Under the pieces are notes generated by a model. The model saw only the letters and a list, made by a program, of their open reading frames with translations, was not told the DNA's origin and searched no databases. DNA of 64,000 nucleotides from Nonomuraea angiospora (lineage in GTDB: Bacteria > Actinomycetota > Actinomycetes > Streptosporangiales > Streptosporangiaceae), in NCBI RefSeq assembly GCF_014873145.1, contig NZ_JADBEK010000001.1:806001-870000 (forward strand), read 5' to 3'. This document shows, piece after piece, positions 16,749 through 24,942 of the stretch (positions within the stretch are counted from its first letter, which is position 1; each line of letters begins with the position of its first letter). Made by a program: the position numbers and the translations under genes.

Positions 16749-18151
16749 CGCGGCACGTGTTCCGCCTGCCCGATCTGGGCGAGGGGCTGACGGAGGCCGA
16801 GATCGTCGACTGGAAGGTCTCCGTCGGGGACACCGTCGAGATCGACCAGATCGTGGTGGAGGTCGAGACGGCCAAGGCGGCGGTGGAGGTGCCCGTGCCG
16901 TACGCGGGGACGGTGCTGAGCCTGAACGCTCCGGCGGGGACCGTCCTGTCGGTGGGGGAGCCGCTCATCGAGGTCGGGCCTGCGAGGGGTGCGGGCGGTT
17001 CGGCGGCCGCGGAGCGTTACCGGGAGGAGGAACGCGCCGGATCCGGAAATGTCCTCATCGGCTACGGCACCGGCCACACCCCCACCAACCGCCGACGCCG
17101 CACCCCCCGAAAGCCCCCCACCACCCAGCCCCACACGGCCCCGGGTTCCATGGCCGATGAGCTGCAGGCACCTCGGGTGATCTCCCCGCTCGTGCGCAGG
17201 CTCGCCCACGAGCACGGGGTGGATCTCGCCGCCGTCACCCCCACCGGACCCCGCGGCGTGATCCTCCGCCGCGACGTCGAAAGCGCCATCGCCGCCCTCT
17301 CCACCTCCACCGTCTCCACCATCGCCGCCGCTGCCGTCGATCCGGCGACGCCCCGAGCGACCGAGACAGCCGCGCCCGCGACCCAGCCGAACTCGGACCC
17401 GATCCACCCCATCTCGGACCCGACCCGGACGACACCGATCGCGGCCGGAACCCCGCTGCGGGCCGAGCGCATCCCCTTGCGCGGGCTGCGGCGGGCAGTG
17501 GCCGACAAGCTGAGCCGCAGCCGCACCGAGATCCCCGACGCCACCACCTGGGTGGACGTCGACGCCACCGGCCTGCTCGAGGTCAAGGACGCGCTCCGGC
17601 GGGACCGCCCGGACCTGGGCATCGGGCTGCTCGCGCTCCTGGCCCGCGTCTGCGTGGCCGCCCTGCGCCGCTTCCCCGAGCTGAACTCCTCGGTCGACAC
17701 CGCCCGCGCCGAGATCGTCCGGCACGGTCACGTCAACCTCGGCTTCGCCGCCCAGACCGATCGCGGCCTGGTCGTGCCGGTGGTCCGCGACGCGCACCTC
17801 ATGTCGACCGCGCAGCTCGCCGCCGAACTGACCAGGCTCACCGCCCTCGCCCGCGAAGGCACGCTGCCTCCCGCGGCGCTGACCGGGGGCACGTTCACGC
17901 TCAACAACTACGGAGTCTTCGGCGTGGACGGATCCACCCCGATCATCAACCACCCCGAGGCGGCGCTCCTCGGCGTCGGCCGCATCATCGACCGCCCCTG
18001 GGTGCGGGACGGCGCGGTCGTGCCCCGCAAGGTCACCCAGCTGTCGTTCACGTTCGACCACCGCGTCTGCGACGGCGGCGCGGCGGGCGGCTTCCTGCGC
18101 TTCGTGGCCGACTGCGTGGAGAACCCCGCCATCCTGCTCGCCCACGCCTGA
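16745..18151 (+). CDS. bkdC: 2-oxoacid dehydrogenase E2 (dihydrolipoamide acyltransferase)
   Basis: A 468-residue E2. One lipoyl domain (residues 1-80) has the modified lysine Lys44 in VETAKAAVE. A long Ser/Thr/Pro/Arg-rich linker follows, then a peripheral-subunit-binding domain (ISPLVRRLAHEHGVDLAAV), a second Thr/Pro linker, and the catalytic acyltransferase core with His439 and Asp443 (FDHRVCDGG). The linker contains a basic patch (NRRRRTPRKP), unusual for E2 but in frame. It transfers the acyl group to CoA. Starts within the E1 beta stop and is followed 19 bp later by the aminotransferase. Confidence 0.92.
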   Translation: MTRHVFRLPDLGEGLTEAEIVDWKVSVGDTVEIDQIVVEVETAKAAVEVPVPYAGTVLSLNAPAGTVLSVGEPLIEVGPARGAGGSAAAERYREEERAGSGNVLIGYGTGHTPTNRRRRTPRKPPTTQPHTAPGSMADELQAPRVISPLVRRLAHEHGVDLAAVTPTGPRGVILRRDVESAIAALSTSTVSTIAAAAVDPATPRATETAAPATQPNSDPIHPISDPTRTTPIAAGTPLRAERIPLRGLRRAVADKLSRSRTEIPDATTWVDVDATGLLEVKDALRRDRPDLGIGLLALLARVCVAALRRFPELNSSVDTARAEIVRHGHVNLGFAAQTDRGLVVPVVRDAHLMSTAQLAAELTRLTALAREGTLPPAALTGGTFTLNNYGVFGVDGSTPIINHPEAALLGVGRIIDRPWVRDGAVVPRKVTQLSFTFDHRVCDGGAAGGFLRFVADCVENPAILLAHA

Positions 18152-18170
18152 CGGAAGGAAGTGACCTCAG

Positions 18171-19379
18171 GTGGTCAACCTACGCTCGTCCCTGCTCGGC
18201 CTCCAGTCCTACGTGCCGGGCCGCAAGTCGCCCGGGGCCGTCGTCCTGGCCAGCAACGAGTGCCCGTACGGCCTGCTGCCCGGCGTCGCCGCCCGCCTGG
18301 CCGAGCTGACCGGCGGCCTGTCCCGGTACCCGGACATGGGGGCCACCCGCCTGCTCGAAGCGCTGGCCGCCCGCCATGAGGTGAGCCCCGATCGCATCGC
18401 CGTGGGCGCGGGCTCGTCCGAGGTCTGCGGGCAGGTCCTGCACACGGTGTGCGGGCCGGGCAGCGAGGTGGTCTTCGGGTGGCGGTCGTTCGAGGCGTAC
18501 CCGATCCTGACCACGGTGGCGGGCGGAGTCCCCGTACGGGTGCCGCTGCGCGACCACGTGCAGGACCTCCCGGCCATGGCGGCGGCCATCACCCCGCGGA
18601 CCAGGCTGGTGTTCGTCTGCAACCCGAACAACCCGACCTCCACCCCCGTCGGCGAGGCCGCCCTGCGCGCCTTCGTGGACCAGGTGCCCGAGGACGTGCT
18701 GATCGCCGTCGACGAGGCCTACCACGAGTACGCCGACCCGTCCGCCGTGCCGGACGCGCTCGCCCTCTTCGGGGACCGGCCGAACGTCGTCGTGCTCAGG
18801 ACCTTCTCCAAGGCGTACGCGCTGGCCGGCCTGCGTGTCGGCTACTGCGTCGGGCCGCCGGAGATCATCGCCCAGGTACGCAAGACGCAGACGCCCTTCA
18901 GCGTCAGCGCCCTCGCCCAGGAGGCGGCCGTCGCGGCGCTCCGGGAGCACGAGGAGGTGGACCGGCGGGTCGCCCTCACCGTCAAGGAGCGCGACCGCGT
19001 CACCGGCGAACTCCAGGCCCTCGGCTATGACCTGCCGCCCTCTCAGGCGAACTTCCTGTGGCTCCCGCTCGGCCAGGACAGCGCGCCCTTCGCCGACCAC
19101 TGCCACGGCAACGGGGTGATCGTGCGGGCGTTCCCGGGGGAGGGGGTGCGCGTCACGGTGGGCCTGCCGGAGGAGAACTCGGCCTTTCTCGCGCCGGCCG
19201 CGACCTTCCGCGCGACGACCGCGGAAGGACAAACGGCCGTCCCGGACGCGATCGGGGCCGGGACACCTCAGGCCCCGCCGGTGACCTCGTCCACGCCCCG
19301 GTCCAGCCGCAGGCCGCGGGTCTCCCTGAACGAGGTCAGCACCACGACCAGCGACACGGCCGCGAGCCCCACCATGTAG
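18171..19379 (+). CDS. HisC-like aromatic/histidinol-phosphate aminotransferase with a read-through tail
   Basis: A PLP fold-type I aminotransferase: Asn154 (CNPNNPTS), Asp181 (VDEAYHEY), and Lys214 (TFSKAYALAGLRVGY) as the Schiff-base lysine. It resembles actinobacterial HisC-like aromatic aminotransferases (Pat). Homology ends at about residue 340 (VTVGLPEENSAFL); the frame then runs 62 more residues of Thr/Ser/Pro/Ala-rich sequence, past a perfect hairpin at 19204, and overlaps the 3' end of the convergent transporter gene by 112 bp. The ancestral stop seems lost. Being last in the 2-oxoacid dehydrogenase operon, it likely makes the 2-oxoacid substrate by transamination, possibly phenylpyruvate from phenylalanine. 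Confidence 0.82.
   Translation: MVNLRSSLLGLQSYVPGRKSPGAVVLASNECPYGLLPGVAARLAELTGGLSRYPDMGATRLLEALAARHEVSPDRIAVGAGSSEVCGQVLHTVCGPGSEVVFGWRSFEAYPILTTVAGGVPVRVPLRDHVQDLPAMAAAITPRTRLVFVCNPNNPTSTPVGEAALRAFVDQVPEDVLIAVDEAYHEYADPSAVPDALALFGDRPNVVVLRTFSKAYALAGLRVGYCVGPPEIIAQVRKTQTPFSVSALAQEAAVAALREHEEVDRRVALTVKERDRVTGELQALGYDLPPSQANFLWLPLGQDSAPFADHCHGNGVIVRAFPGEGVRVTVGLPEENSAFLAPAATFRATTAEGQTAVPDAIGAGTPQAPPVTSSTPRSSRRPRVSLNEVSTTTSDTAASPTM
19204..19228. terminator. Hairpin inside the extended aminotransferase tail
   Basis: CCTTCCGCG (19204-19212) and CGCGGAAGG (19220-19228) form a perfect 9-bp stem with a 7-nt loop. It sits just where a normal aminotransferase gene would have ended and before the convergent transporter's stop. 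It fits a bidirectional terminator, although no T run follows. Confidence 0.5.
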
Positions 19380-20578
19380 AAGGCGGGCGCGACGGCGCTG
19401 CCCGACGCGGAGACCAGCCCGGTCGCCACGAACGGGGCGGTGCCGCCGAACAGCACGTACGCCGCCGTGTACCCGATGGCCGAGCCGCTCGCCCGCACCT
19501 TCGCGGGGAACATCTCCACCAGCGCGGGCACGTTGGAGGTGCCGATCACCGCCACGAGCATCGCCAGCACCGAAGTGCCGACCATCGCCCCGGCCAGGCT
19601 CGACCCCATCAGCCAGAACGCCGGCAGCGGCAGCAGCACGAAGCCCGCGCACGCCACGACGAGCATGGGCCGGCGGCCGAACCGGTCGCTGGCCGCCGCC
19701 GCGAACAGGCAGGCCACGCTGTAGGCGAGCATCGAGACCACGTTCGTGAGCTGGGCCTGGCTCTTGGTGTAGCCGAGCTCCTCCGACATGTACGCGATCA
19801 TGTAGCTGCTCATCAGGTAGTACCCGACGGCGTTGGTGATGCTGTAGCCGAAGAGCGTGGCGATCTGGCGGCCGCAGCGGCGCACGGCCTCGCGCAGCGG
19901 CGCCGGCTCGACCGCGTCGTTCTGCTGCAGCGACCGGAACACGGGCGTGTCCTCGACCTTGGACCGCAGGTAGAGCCCGATGAGCCCGAGCGGCGCCGCC
20001 AGCAGGAACGGGATGCGCCAGCCCCAGCTCTGCAGGGCCTCGGCCGTGACCGACGAGGTGATCAGGAAGCCGACGCCGGAGCCCGCCACGCTGGCCAGGC
20101 CCACGGTCACCGGCACGGCGGCGGCGAAGCGGGCCCGCCGCCCCTCCGGCGCGTACTCCACGATGAACGCCGACGCCCCCGTGTACTCGCCGCCGGTCGA
20201 GAACCCCTGGGCGCAGCGCAGCAGGAACAGCAGGATCGGCGCGGCCATGCCCCAGGAGGCGTAGGTGGGCAGGATGCCGATGAGGAACGTGGCGCCGCTC
20301 ATCGTCAGGATGGTCAGCGCCAGCATCCGGTTGCGGCCGAGGCGGTCGCCGTACCTGCCGAAGAAGGCGGCCCCGAGCGGGCGGGCGATGAACCCGCCCG
20401 CGAAGATCGCCCAGGTGGCGAGCAGCGCGGCCGTCGTGTCGTAGTCGGGGAAGAACAGCTTGGCGATCGTCGCGGACATCACCGCGTACGCCGCCGAGTC
20501 GAACCATTCGACGAAGTTGCCGATGGCGGAGGCCATGGTGACCTTGCGCCGGACGTCCGTGGTGGGGTGGGGGGTCAT
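19268..20578 (-). CDS. MHS-family metabolite:H+ symporter (MFS)
   Basis: A 436-residue, 12-helix major-facilitator protein of the metabolite:H+ symporter (MHS) group. MHS traits include the N-terminal ASAIGNFVEWFDSAAYAVMS, the loop 2-3 motif FGRYGDRLGRNRML and CAQGFSTGGEYTGASAFIVE. Family members import organic acids such as 2-oxoglutarate, shikimate, benzoate-like acids or proline betaine. It is the last gene of an operon with an acyl-CoA synthetase and an enoyl-CoA hydratase, so the substrate is probably a carboxylic acid activated by that synthetase. ATG chosen 5 bases after a GGGAG site. Confidence 0.88.
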   Translation of the reverse strand: MTPHPTTDVRRKVTMASAIGNFVEWFDSAAYAVMSATIAKLFFPDYDTTAALLATWAIFAGGFIARPLGAAFFGRYGDRLGRNRMLALTILTMSGATFLIGILPTYASWGMAAPILLFLLRCAQGFSTGGEYTGASAFIVEYAPEGRRARFAAAVPVTVGLASVAGSGVGFLITSSVTAEALQSWGWRIPFLLAAPLGLIGLYLRSKVEDTPVFRSLQQNDAVEPAPLREAVRRCGRQIATLFGYSITNAVGYYLMSSYMIAYMSEELGYTKSQAQLTNVVSMLAYSVACLFAAAASDRFGRRPMLVVACAGFVLLPLPAFWLMGSSLAGAMVGTSVLAMLVAVIGTSNVPALVEMFPAKVRASGSAIGYTAAYVLFGGTAPFVATGLVSASGSAVAPAFYMVGLAAVSLVVVLTSFRETRGLRLDRGVDEVTGGA

Positions 20579-20587
20579 TGTCACTCC

Positions 20588-22105
20588 CTATTTCTGGTGA
20601 CGGAGTCGGAGCTGGGCGCGCTGGATCTTCCCGGTCGCCGATCGGGGCAGCTCGTCCACGAACTCGATCTCCCTGGGGTAGGCGAAGCGCGAGTGCGTCG
20701 TCTTGGCGAACTCGCGGATCTCCCGTGCCAGCTCCTCGCCCGGCAGGTGGCCGGGCGACGGCCGGATCCACGCCTTGACGGCCTGGCCGCGTACGGGGTC
20801 GGGCACCCCGGCCACGCCCACGTCCGCGACGGCGGGATGGGCGCGCAGCGCCTCCTCGATCTCGTCGGGGCCGACGCGGTAGCCGGAGGTCTTGATCACG
20901 TCGTCGACGCGGCCGAGGAACCAGTAGTAGCCGTCCTCGTCCACCCGCGCGTGGTCCTTGGTGTGGAACCACTCGCCGCCGAACACCTCCCGGGAGGCCT
21001 CGGGGCGGTTCCAGTAGCCGAGCGGGAACTGCGGGTTGCTCCGCGCCCGCAGGCAGATCTCGCCGACCTCGCCCGCCGGGACCGGCCGCTCGTCCTCGTC
21101 GAGGAGCGCCACGTCCCAGCCGGGCAGCGGCCGGCCCATGGACCCCTCCTTGACCGGGGTGCCGGGGAAGTTCCCCACCAGCGGGTACGACTCCGTGGAC
21201 CCGTAGTAGTCGAGCAGCGTGACCCCGAACTGCTCGCGGAACCAGCGGATCAGGTCGGCGGTGAGCGGCTCGTTGGCGCAGCAGATCGTACGGAACCGCT
21301 GCGGATGACGGCGGCCCGCGTCGGGCAGCTGCTCGCGCATCTTGCGCAGGAACGTGGGGTTGACCAGGCCGGTCGTGACGCCGTTGCGCGCCATGCTCGC
21401 CAGCAGCCCCTCCGGGTCGAACCCGGCCGCCGGGCGGTAGACCAGGTGCGTCGCGCCCGCCCTGAGCGGGCCCATGAGCTTGGCCATCGACCAGGCCCAC
21501 TCTCCCGCGCCGTAGAAGACGTCGCCGGGGCGCAGGTCGTGGCAGTGCCGGAACTCGTTGTGGCCGAGCAGCGTGCGGTGCGCGTGCACGATGCCCTTGG
21601 CGGGGCCGGTCGTGCCGGAGGTGTAGAAGATCAGCGCGGGATCGTCGGCGGCGGTGTCGGCGTCCTCGAACTCCGGCGTCAGCAGGCCGATCGCCGGGTC
21701 GTCCACGTCGACCACGATCCCGCCGTACCCGCTCGCCCGCCGGATCGCGCCCGCCTCGGTGACCAGCACGGACGCGCCCGAGTCGGCGAGCCGGTAGGCG
21801 ATCTGGTCGTCGGCCCAGAGCAGGGACATGGTCACGAGCACGGCGCCGGTACGCAGCACGCCCAGGTACGTCGCCGGGGTGTCGGTGCGCTGCGGGAGCA
21901 TGACCGCGACCCGGTCGCCGGGGCGGACGCCGAGGCCGTGCAGGCAGGCGGCCACCTGGCGGGAGCGGTCCTGCACCGCGCCCCAGCGGACCTCCTCGTG
22001 CGCCCCCGTGTGATCCTCGAAGATCAGCGCCAGGTTCTCGCGGGGGTGGCGGTCGGCCACGTCCACGGCCATGTTGTAGCGCTCGGGAACGCTCCATTCG
22101 CTCAC
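20588..22105 (-). CDS. AMP-forming acyl-CoA synthetase
   Basis: A 505-residue ANL-superfamily ligase of the medium-chain acyl-CoA / acetyl-CoA synthetase type. The phosphate-binding loop is IFYTSGTTGPAKGIVHAH (about 175-190), the adenine-binding motif YYGSTESYPLVG, the hinge DDVIKTSGYRVGPDEIEEAL and the C-terminal catalytic lysine ATGKIQR. It activates a carboxylic acid to its CoA thioester. The GTG start overlaps the stop of the enoyl-CoA hydratase gene. Its sequence does not show the short PaaK type, so it is probably not the missing phenylacetate-CoA ligase, though an arylacetate substrate cannot be ruled out. Confidence 0.87.
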   Translation of the reverse strand: MSEWSVPERYNMAVDVADRHPRENLALIFEDHTGAHEEVRWGAVQDRSRQVAACLHGLGVRPGDRVAVMLPQRTDTPATYLGVLRTGAVLVTMSLLWADDQIAYRLADSGASVLVTEAGAIRRASGYGGIVVDVDDPAIGLLTPEFEDADTAADDPALIFYTSGTTGPAKGIVHAHRTLLGHNEFRHCHDLRPGDVFYGAGEWAWSMAKLMGPLRAGATHLVYRPAAGFDPEGLLASMARNGVTTGLVNPTFLRKMREQLPDAGRRHPQRFRTICCANEPLTADLIRWFREQFGVTLLDYYGSTESYPLVGNFPGTPVKEGSMGRPLPGWDVALLDEDERPVPAGEVGEICLRARSNPQFPLGYWNRPEASREVFGGEWFHTKDHARVDEDGYYWFLGRVDDVIKTSGYRVGPDEIEEALRAHPAVADVGVAGVPDPVRGQAVKAWIRPSPGHLPGEELAREIREFAKTTHSRFAYPREIEFVDELPRSATGKIQRAQLRLRHQK

Positions 22106-22863
22106 TTGGCGCGCCCCTTCAGAAAACGGGCCATCTCCCGCTGGGGCTCGCCCGTGGCGTACGCGGCGGCGTGCACCTTCTTGGCCGCCGCGACCGAGTC
22201 GGCCAGGGCGTCGCGCTCCAGCTCCCTGAGCCGCCCCTTCGTCAGCGCCACCGCGCCGGAGGGCAGCGCGGCCAGCTCCTTGGCCTGCGCCACGGCGGAG
22301 GCAAGCACGTCGTGCTCCGCCACGAGCCTGGTCAGCAGGCCGAGCCGCTCCGCCTCCGCCCCGTACACCAGGCGTCCGGTCAGCGCGAACTCGGTCGTCT
22401 TCGCGCGGCCGAGCACGCTCCACATGGCCCAGATGCCGGTGATGCTCGGGATGCCCGAGAGCACCTCCGGCTGGCCCATCCGGGTGCCCGCGTGGCCGAT
22501 GCGCAGGTCCGCCAGCAGCGCGAACTGGAACCCCGAACCGGCCGCCACCCCGTTCACCGCGGCCACGACCGGCTTGTCCAGGTCGAGCACCGCCCGGTAG
22601 AGCCGGTCGAAGCCGTCGATCCAGGCGTCGGAGGCGGCGTGGTCGTCGGGGTCGATCCCGGCCGTCTCACCCAGGTCCTGACCGGCGCAGAAGGCGCGCC
22701 CCGCCCCCGTGAGGACGACGGCGCCCACCTGCGGGTCGGCGCCCGCCTCGCGCAGCAGCTCGATCAGCCGCTCCCGCATCCCGGCGGTCCAGGCGTTCAG
22801 CTTCTCCGGGCGGTTCAAGGTGATCACCGCGACGGGTCCGTCACGGTCCAGCAGCACACTCAC
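22102..22863 (-). CDS. Enoyl-CoA hydratase/isomerase family protein
   Basis: A 253-residue crotonase-fold enzyme with oxyanion loop RAFCAGQDL, second loop NGVAAGSGFQFALLADLRI, and Glu in MGQPEVLSGIPS at the hydratase Glu164 position. The other glutamate position is not conserved, so hydratase, isomerase or retro-aldol activity are all possible. Start chosen at the GTG at 22863 because a GAAGGGA site lies just upstream; longer N-termini run into the divergent promoter. First gene of the hydratase-synthetase-transporter operon. With the ligase it forms a two-step module like those used for short unsaturated or phenylpropenoid acids. Confidence 0.85.
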   Translation of the reverse strand: MSVLLDRDGPVAVITLNRPEKLNAWTAGMRERLIELLREAGADPQVGAVVLTGAGRAFCAGQDLGETAGIDPDDHAASDAWIDGFDRLYRAVLDLDKPVVAAVNGVAAGSGFQFALLADLRIGHAGTRMGQPEVLSGIPSITGIWAMWSVLGRAKTTEFALTGRLVYGAEAERLGLLTRLVAEHDVLASAVAQAKELAALPSGAVALTKGRLRELERDALADSVAAAKKVHAAAYATGEPQREMARFLKGRAK

Positions 22864-22950
22864 TAGCGTCCCTTCGCAGGTCAACGGGCTTGCCGGGGAT
22901 ATAACCAGGTCCTGCGGGGCGCTGGCCAACATCAATGTGGACTCTTGGCG

Positions 22951-22965
22951 ATATCAGAGCGATAT
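22951..22965. promoter_or_regulatory. LysR-type binding site between the hydratase and LysR genes
   Basis: ATAT-N7-ATAT (22951-22954 and 22962-22965) fits the T-N11-A LysR consensus and is also part of a direct repeat GCGATAT. It lies in the 112-bp divergent region about 10 bp upstream of the LysR gene, as expected for an autoregulatory recognition site. Confidence 0.5.
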
Positions 22966-22975
22966 GGTCAGGGTG

Positions 22976-23869
22976 ATGGAGCTACGCCACCTGCGCTATT
23001 TCGTCATGGTCGCCGAGGAGCTGCACTTCGGCCGGGCCGCGGAGCGGCTGCACATGGCGCAGCCGCCGCTGTCCCAGCGCATCCGCGACCTGGAGCGGGA
23101 GCTGGGCGTCCGGTTGTTCGACCGCAACCCGCACCGCGTCTCGCTCACCGAGGCCGGCGCGCTGCTGCTCGAGCACGCGCGCGGGGTGCTGGAGCGGGCG
23201 GACGCGGCCCGCGAGGCCATGCGCCGCATCCGGCCGGGCGACTCGGGCGTGCTCCGGGCCGGGGTGCCGCCGGACACGACGCCGATGGCGCTCAGGACGC
23301 TGGTGGCCACGTTCGCCGAGCGCGTCCCGGACGTGCTGCTGGAGCTGCACGAGCTGACCACCGCCAGCCAGCTCGCCAAGCTGCGCGCGGAGGAGCTCGA
23401 CGTGGGCCTCCTCCGGCATCCGTGTGACACGGTGGGGCTGGAGTCGAGCGAGGTCGTCCACCGGCGGCTCGGCGTGGTGCTGCCCGCCGACCACCGCGCC
23501 GCCGGGCAGGAGGTGGTACGCCTGCGCTCGCTCGACGGCTCGCCGCTGGTGATCTTCCCTCGGGAGATGGCGCCTCAGCTCTACGACCACATGCTGGAGG
23601 CGTGCCGGGACAACGGGTTCCTGCCCGGCGCGATCAGGCACGCCAGAAACCCCCACTTCGTGCACGGCCTCGTCATGTCGGGGCTGGGGGCGCACCTCAA
23701 CGAGGAGCCGTACGACGAGCTGCCCGCCGGGCTGGTGTGGCGGCCGATCGACGAACCCCGGCTGACCTGGTCGACGTCGGCGGTGTGGCTGCCGGCGCAG
23801 GGCGGCGAGGTCACCGCCGCCTTCGCCGCCGCGGCCCTCGCGGGGCTGCGCGAGGTCGGCCATGCGTAG
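22976..23869 (+). CDS. LysR-family transcriptional regulator
   Basis: A 297-residue LysR regulator. The N-terminal winged HTH is MELRHLRYFVMVAEELHFGR then AAERLHMAQPPLSQRIRDLE, followed by the coinducer-binding domain. Divergent from the enoyl-CoA hydratase/acyl-CoA synthetase/MHS transporter operon, which it most likely activates in response to the imported acid or its CoA ester. A GTG one codon upstream is an alternative start. Confidence 0.92.
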   Translation: MELRHLRYFVMVAEELHFGRAAERLHMAQPPLSQRIRDLERELGVRLFDRNPHRVSLTEAGALLLEHARGVLERADAAREAMRRIRPGDSGVLRAGVPPDTTPMALRTLVATFAERVPDVLLELHELTTASQLAKLRAEELDVGLLRHPCDTVGLESSEVVHRRLGVVLPADHRAAGQEVVRLRSLDGSPLVIFPREMAPQLYDHMLEACRDNGFLPGAIRHARNPHFVHGLVMSGLGAHLNEEPYDELPAGLVWRPIDEPRLTWSTSAVWLPAQGGEVTAAFAAAALAGLREVGHA

Positions 23870-23915
23870 TGCTCCACCGTGACGCCGGCAGGAGGCCATC
23901 GCCGGTGCAAGGAGG

Positions 23916-24860
23916 TCAGCGCGCCTGGCGGCGGCGCCAGGCCGAGGGGCTGAGGGCGCGGGCGCGCTTGAAGGCCACGCTGAAGGCGAAGGCGTCCTCG
24001 TACCCGACCTGCCGGGCCACCGTGGCGACGGTCGCCTCGGTGTCACGGAGCAGGTCCGCCGCCAGGGCCATGCGCCAGCCGGTGAGGTAGGTGAGCGGGG
24101 GTTCGCCGACCAGGCCGGTGAAGCGCGCGGCGAAGGCCGCGCGCGACATCCCTACCTTGGCGGCCAGCTCGGCGACCGTCCATCGGTGGGCAGGGTCCTC
24201 GTGCAGCAGGCGCAGGACGTCGCCGATCGCGGGGTCGGCCAGCGCCCGATGCCAGGCGGGCAGCGCCGGATCCGGCCTGGCGCACCACGCGCGCAACGCC
24301 AGCACGAGCACCAGATCCAGCAGGCGGTCGAGGATGGCGTCCTGGCCGGGCTCGTCGCAGGCGACCTCGGTGGCGAGCAGATCCAGCGCCGCGCGGGTCC
24401 GCGGCCCGGCGGGCACCACCGCCAGCGGCGGGAGCATGTCCAGCAGGCGGTCGCCCACGTCGCCGCGGAGCTCGTACGCGCCCCGGATCATGACCGTGGC
24501 CCCGGGCAGGCCGTCACCGTAGGTGCGCGGCGCCAGGCTCCGACGAGCCGGCGTCGCCATCTCCTCGCCGCCGACGACGTACTTCTTCTGTCCCTGAATG
24601 ACCACCTGGGGCGGGGTGGACGGGCTGTCGGCGATCGTGTACCGGCTCGTGGCGCTGATGAGGGCGATGTCACCGGCGGCGAGGCGCACGGGCGCGCCGT
24701 CCTCGCCGAGCCGGACCGACGCGTGGCCGCCGAGCGTGGCCACGACCGTGAGCGCGGGGGCGTCGGCGAAGCTCAGCGACCATGGCGGCCGCTGGACCAG
24801 CTTCCTGACCAGCGCGTTCCTGGCGCGGGCCCGGTGCAGCAGATCGCTCAGGACATCCAT
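23916..24860 (-). CDS. AraC-family regulator with N-terminal cupin domain
   Basis: A 314-residue AraC/XylS protein. An N-terminal cupin-like sensor (LSFADAPALTVVATLGGHAS, then LAAGDIALISATSRYTI) is followed by two HTH motifs at the C-terminus: WTVAELAAKVGMSRAAFAAR and ATVATVARQVGYEDAFAFSV. This is the cupin_6-type AraC class that often sits beside a short-chain dehydrogenase or NmrA gene it controls. It is divergent from the NmrA-like gene here. The ATG at MDVLSDLL was chosen over GTG codons three and two codons earlier. Confidence 0.9.
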   Translation of the reverse strand: MDVLSDLLHRARARNALVRKLVQRPPWSLSFADAPALTVVATLGGHASVRLGEDGAPVRLAAGDIALISATSRYTIADSPSTPPQVVIQGQKKYVVGGEEMATPARRSLAPRTYGDGLPGATVMIRGAYELRGDVGDRLLDMLPPLAVVPAGPRTRAALDLLATEVACDEPGQDAILDRLLDLVLVLALRAWCARPDPALPAWHRALADPAIGDVLRLLHEDPAHRWTVAELAAKVGMSRAAFAARFTGLVGEPPLTYLTGWRMALAADLLRDTEATVATVARQVGYEDAFAFSVAFKRARALSPSAWRRRQAR

Positions 24861-24942
24861 GCCCACCACGGTAGACGATCACAAAGGCATCCCGGAGGTT
24901 CTCCCATGGATCGTCTTTGCGTTGTGGAGTTCCCTTAGGGGA

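Noticed and set aside
18180..22097. Very long open frame (about 1300 codons) on the minus strand across the aminotransferase, transporter and acyl-CoA synthetase genes
   Set aside because: It is low-complexity Arg/Pro/Ala/Gly translation caused by high GC in non-coding frames, and the three real genes explain the region with recognisable domains.
20588..22105. Missing phenylacetate-CoA ligase (PaaK)
   Set aside because: The protein has the 500-residue acetyl/medium-chain ligase layout rather than the short PaaK type, and it belongs to a transporter/hydratase operon with its own LysR.
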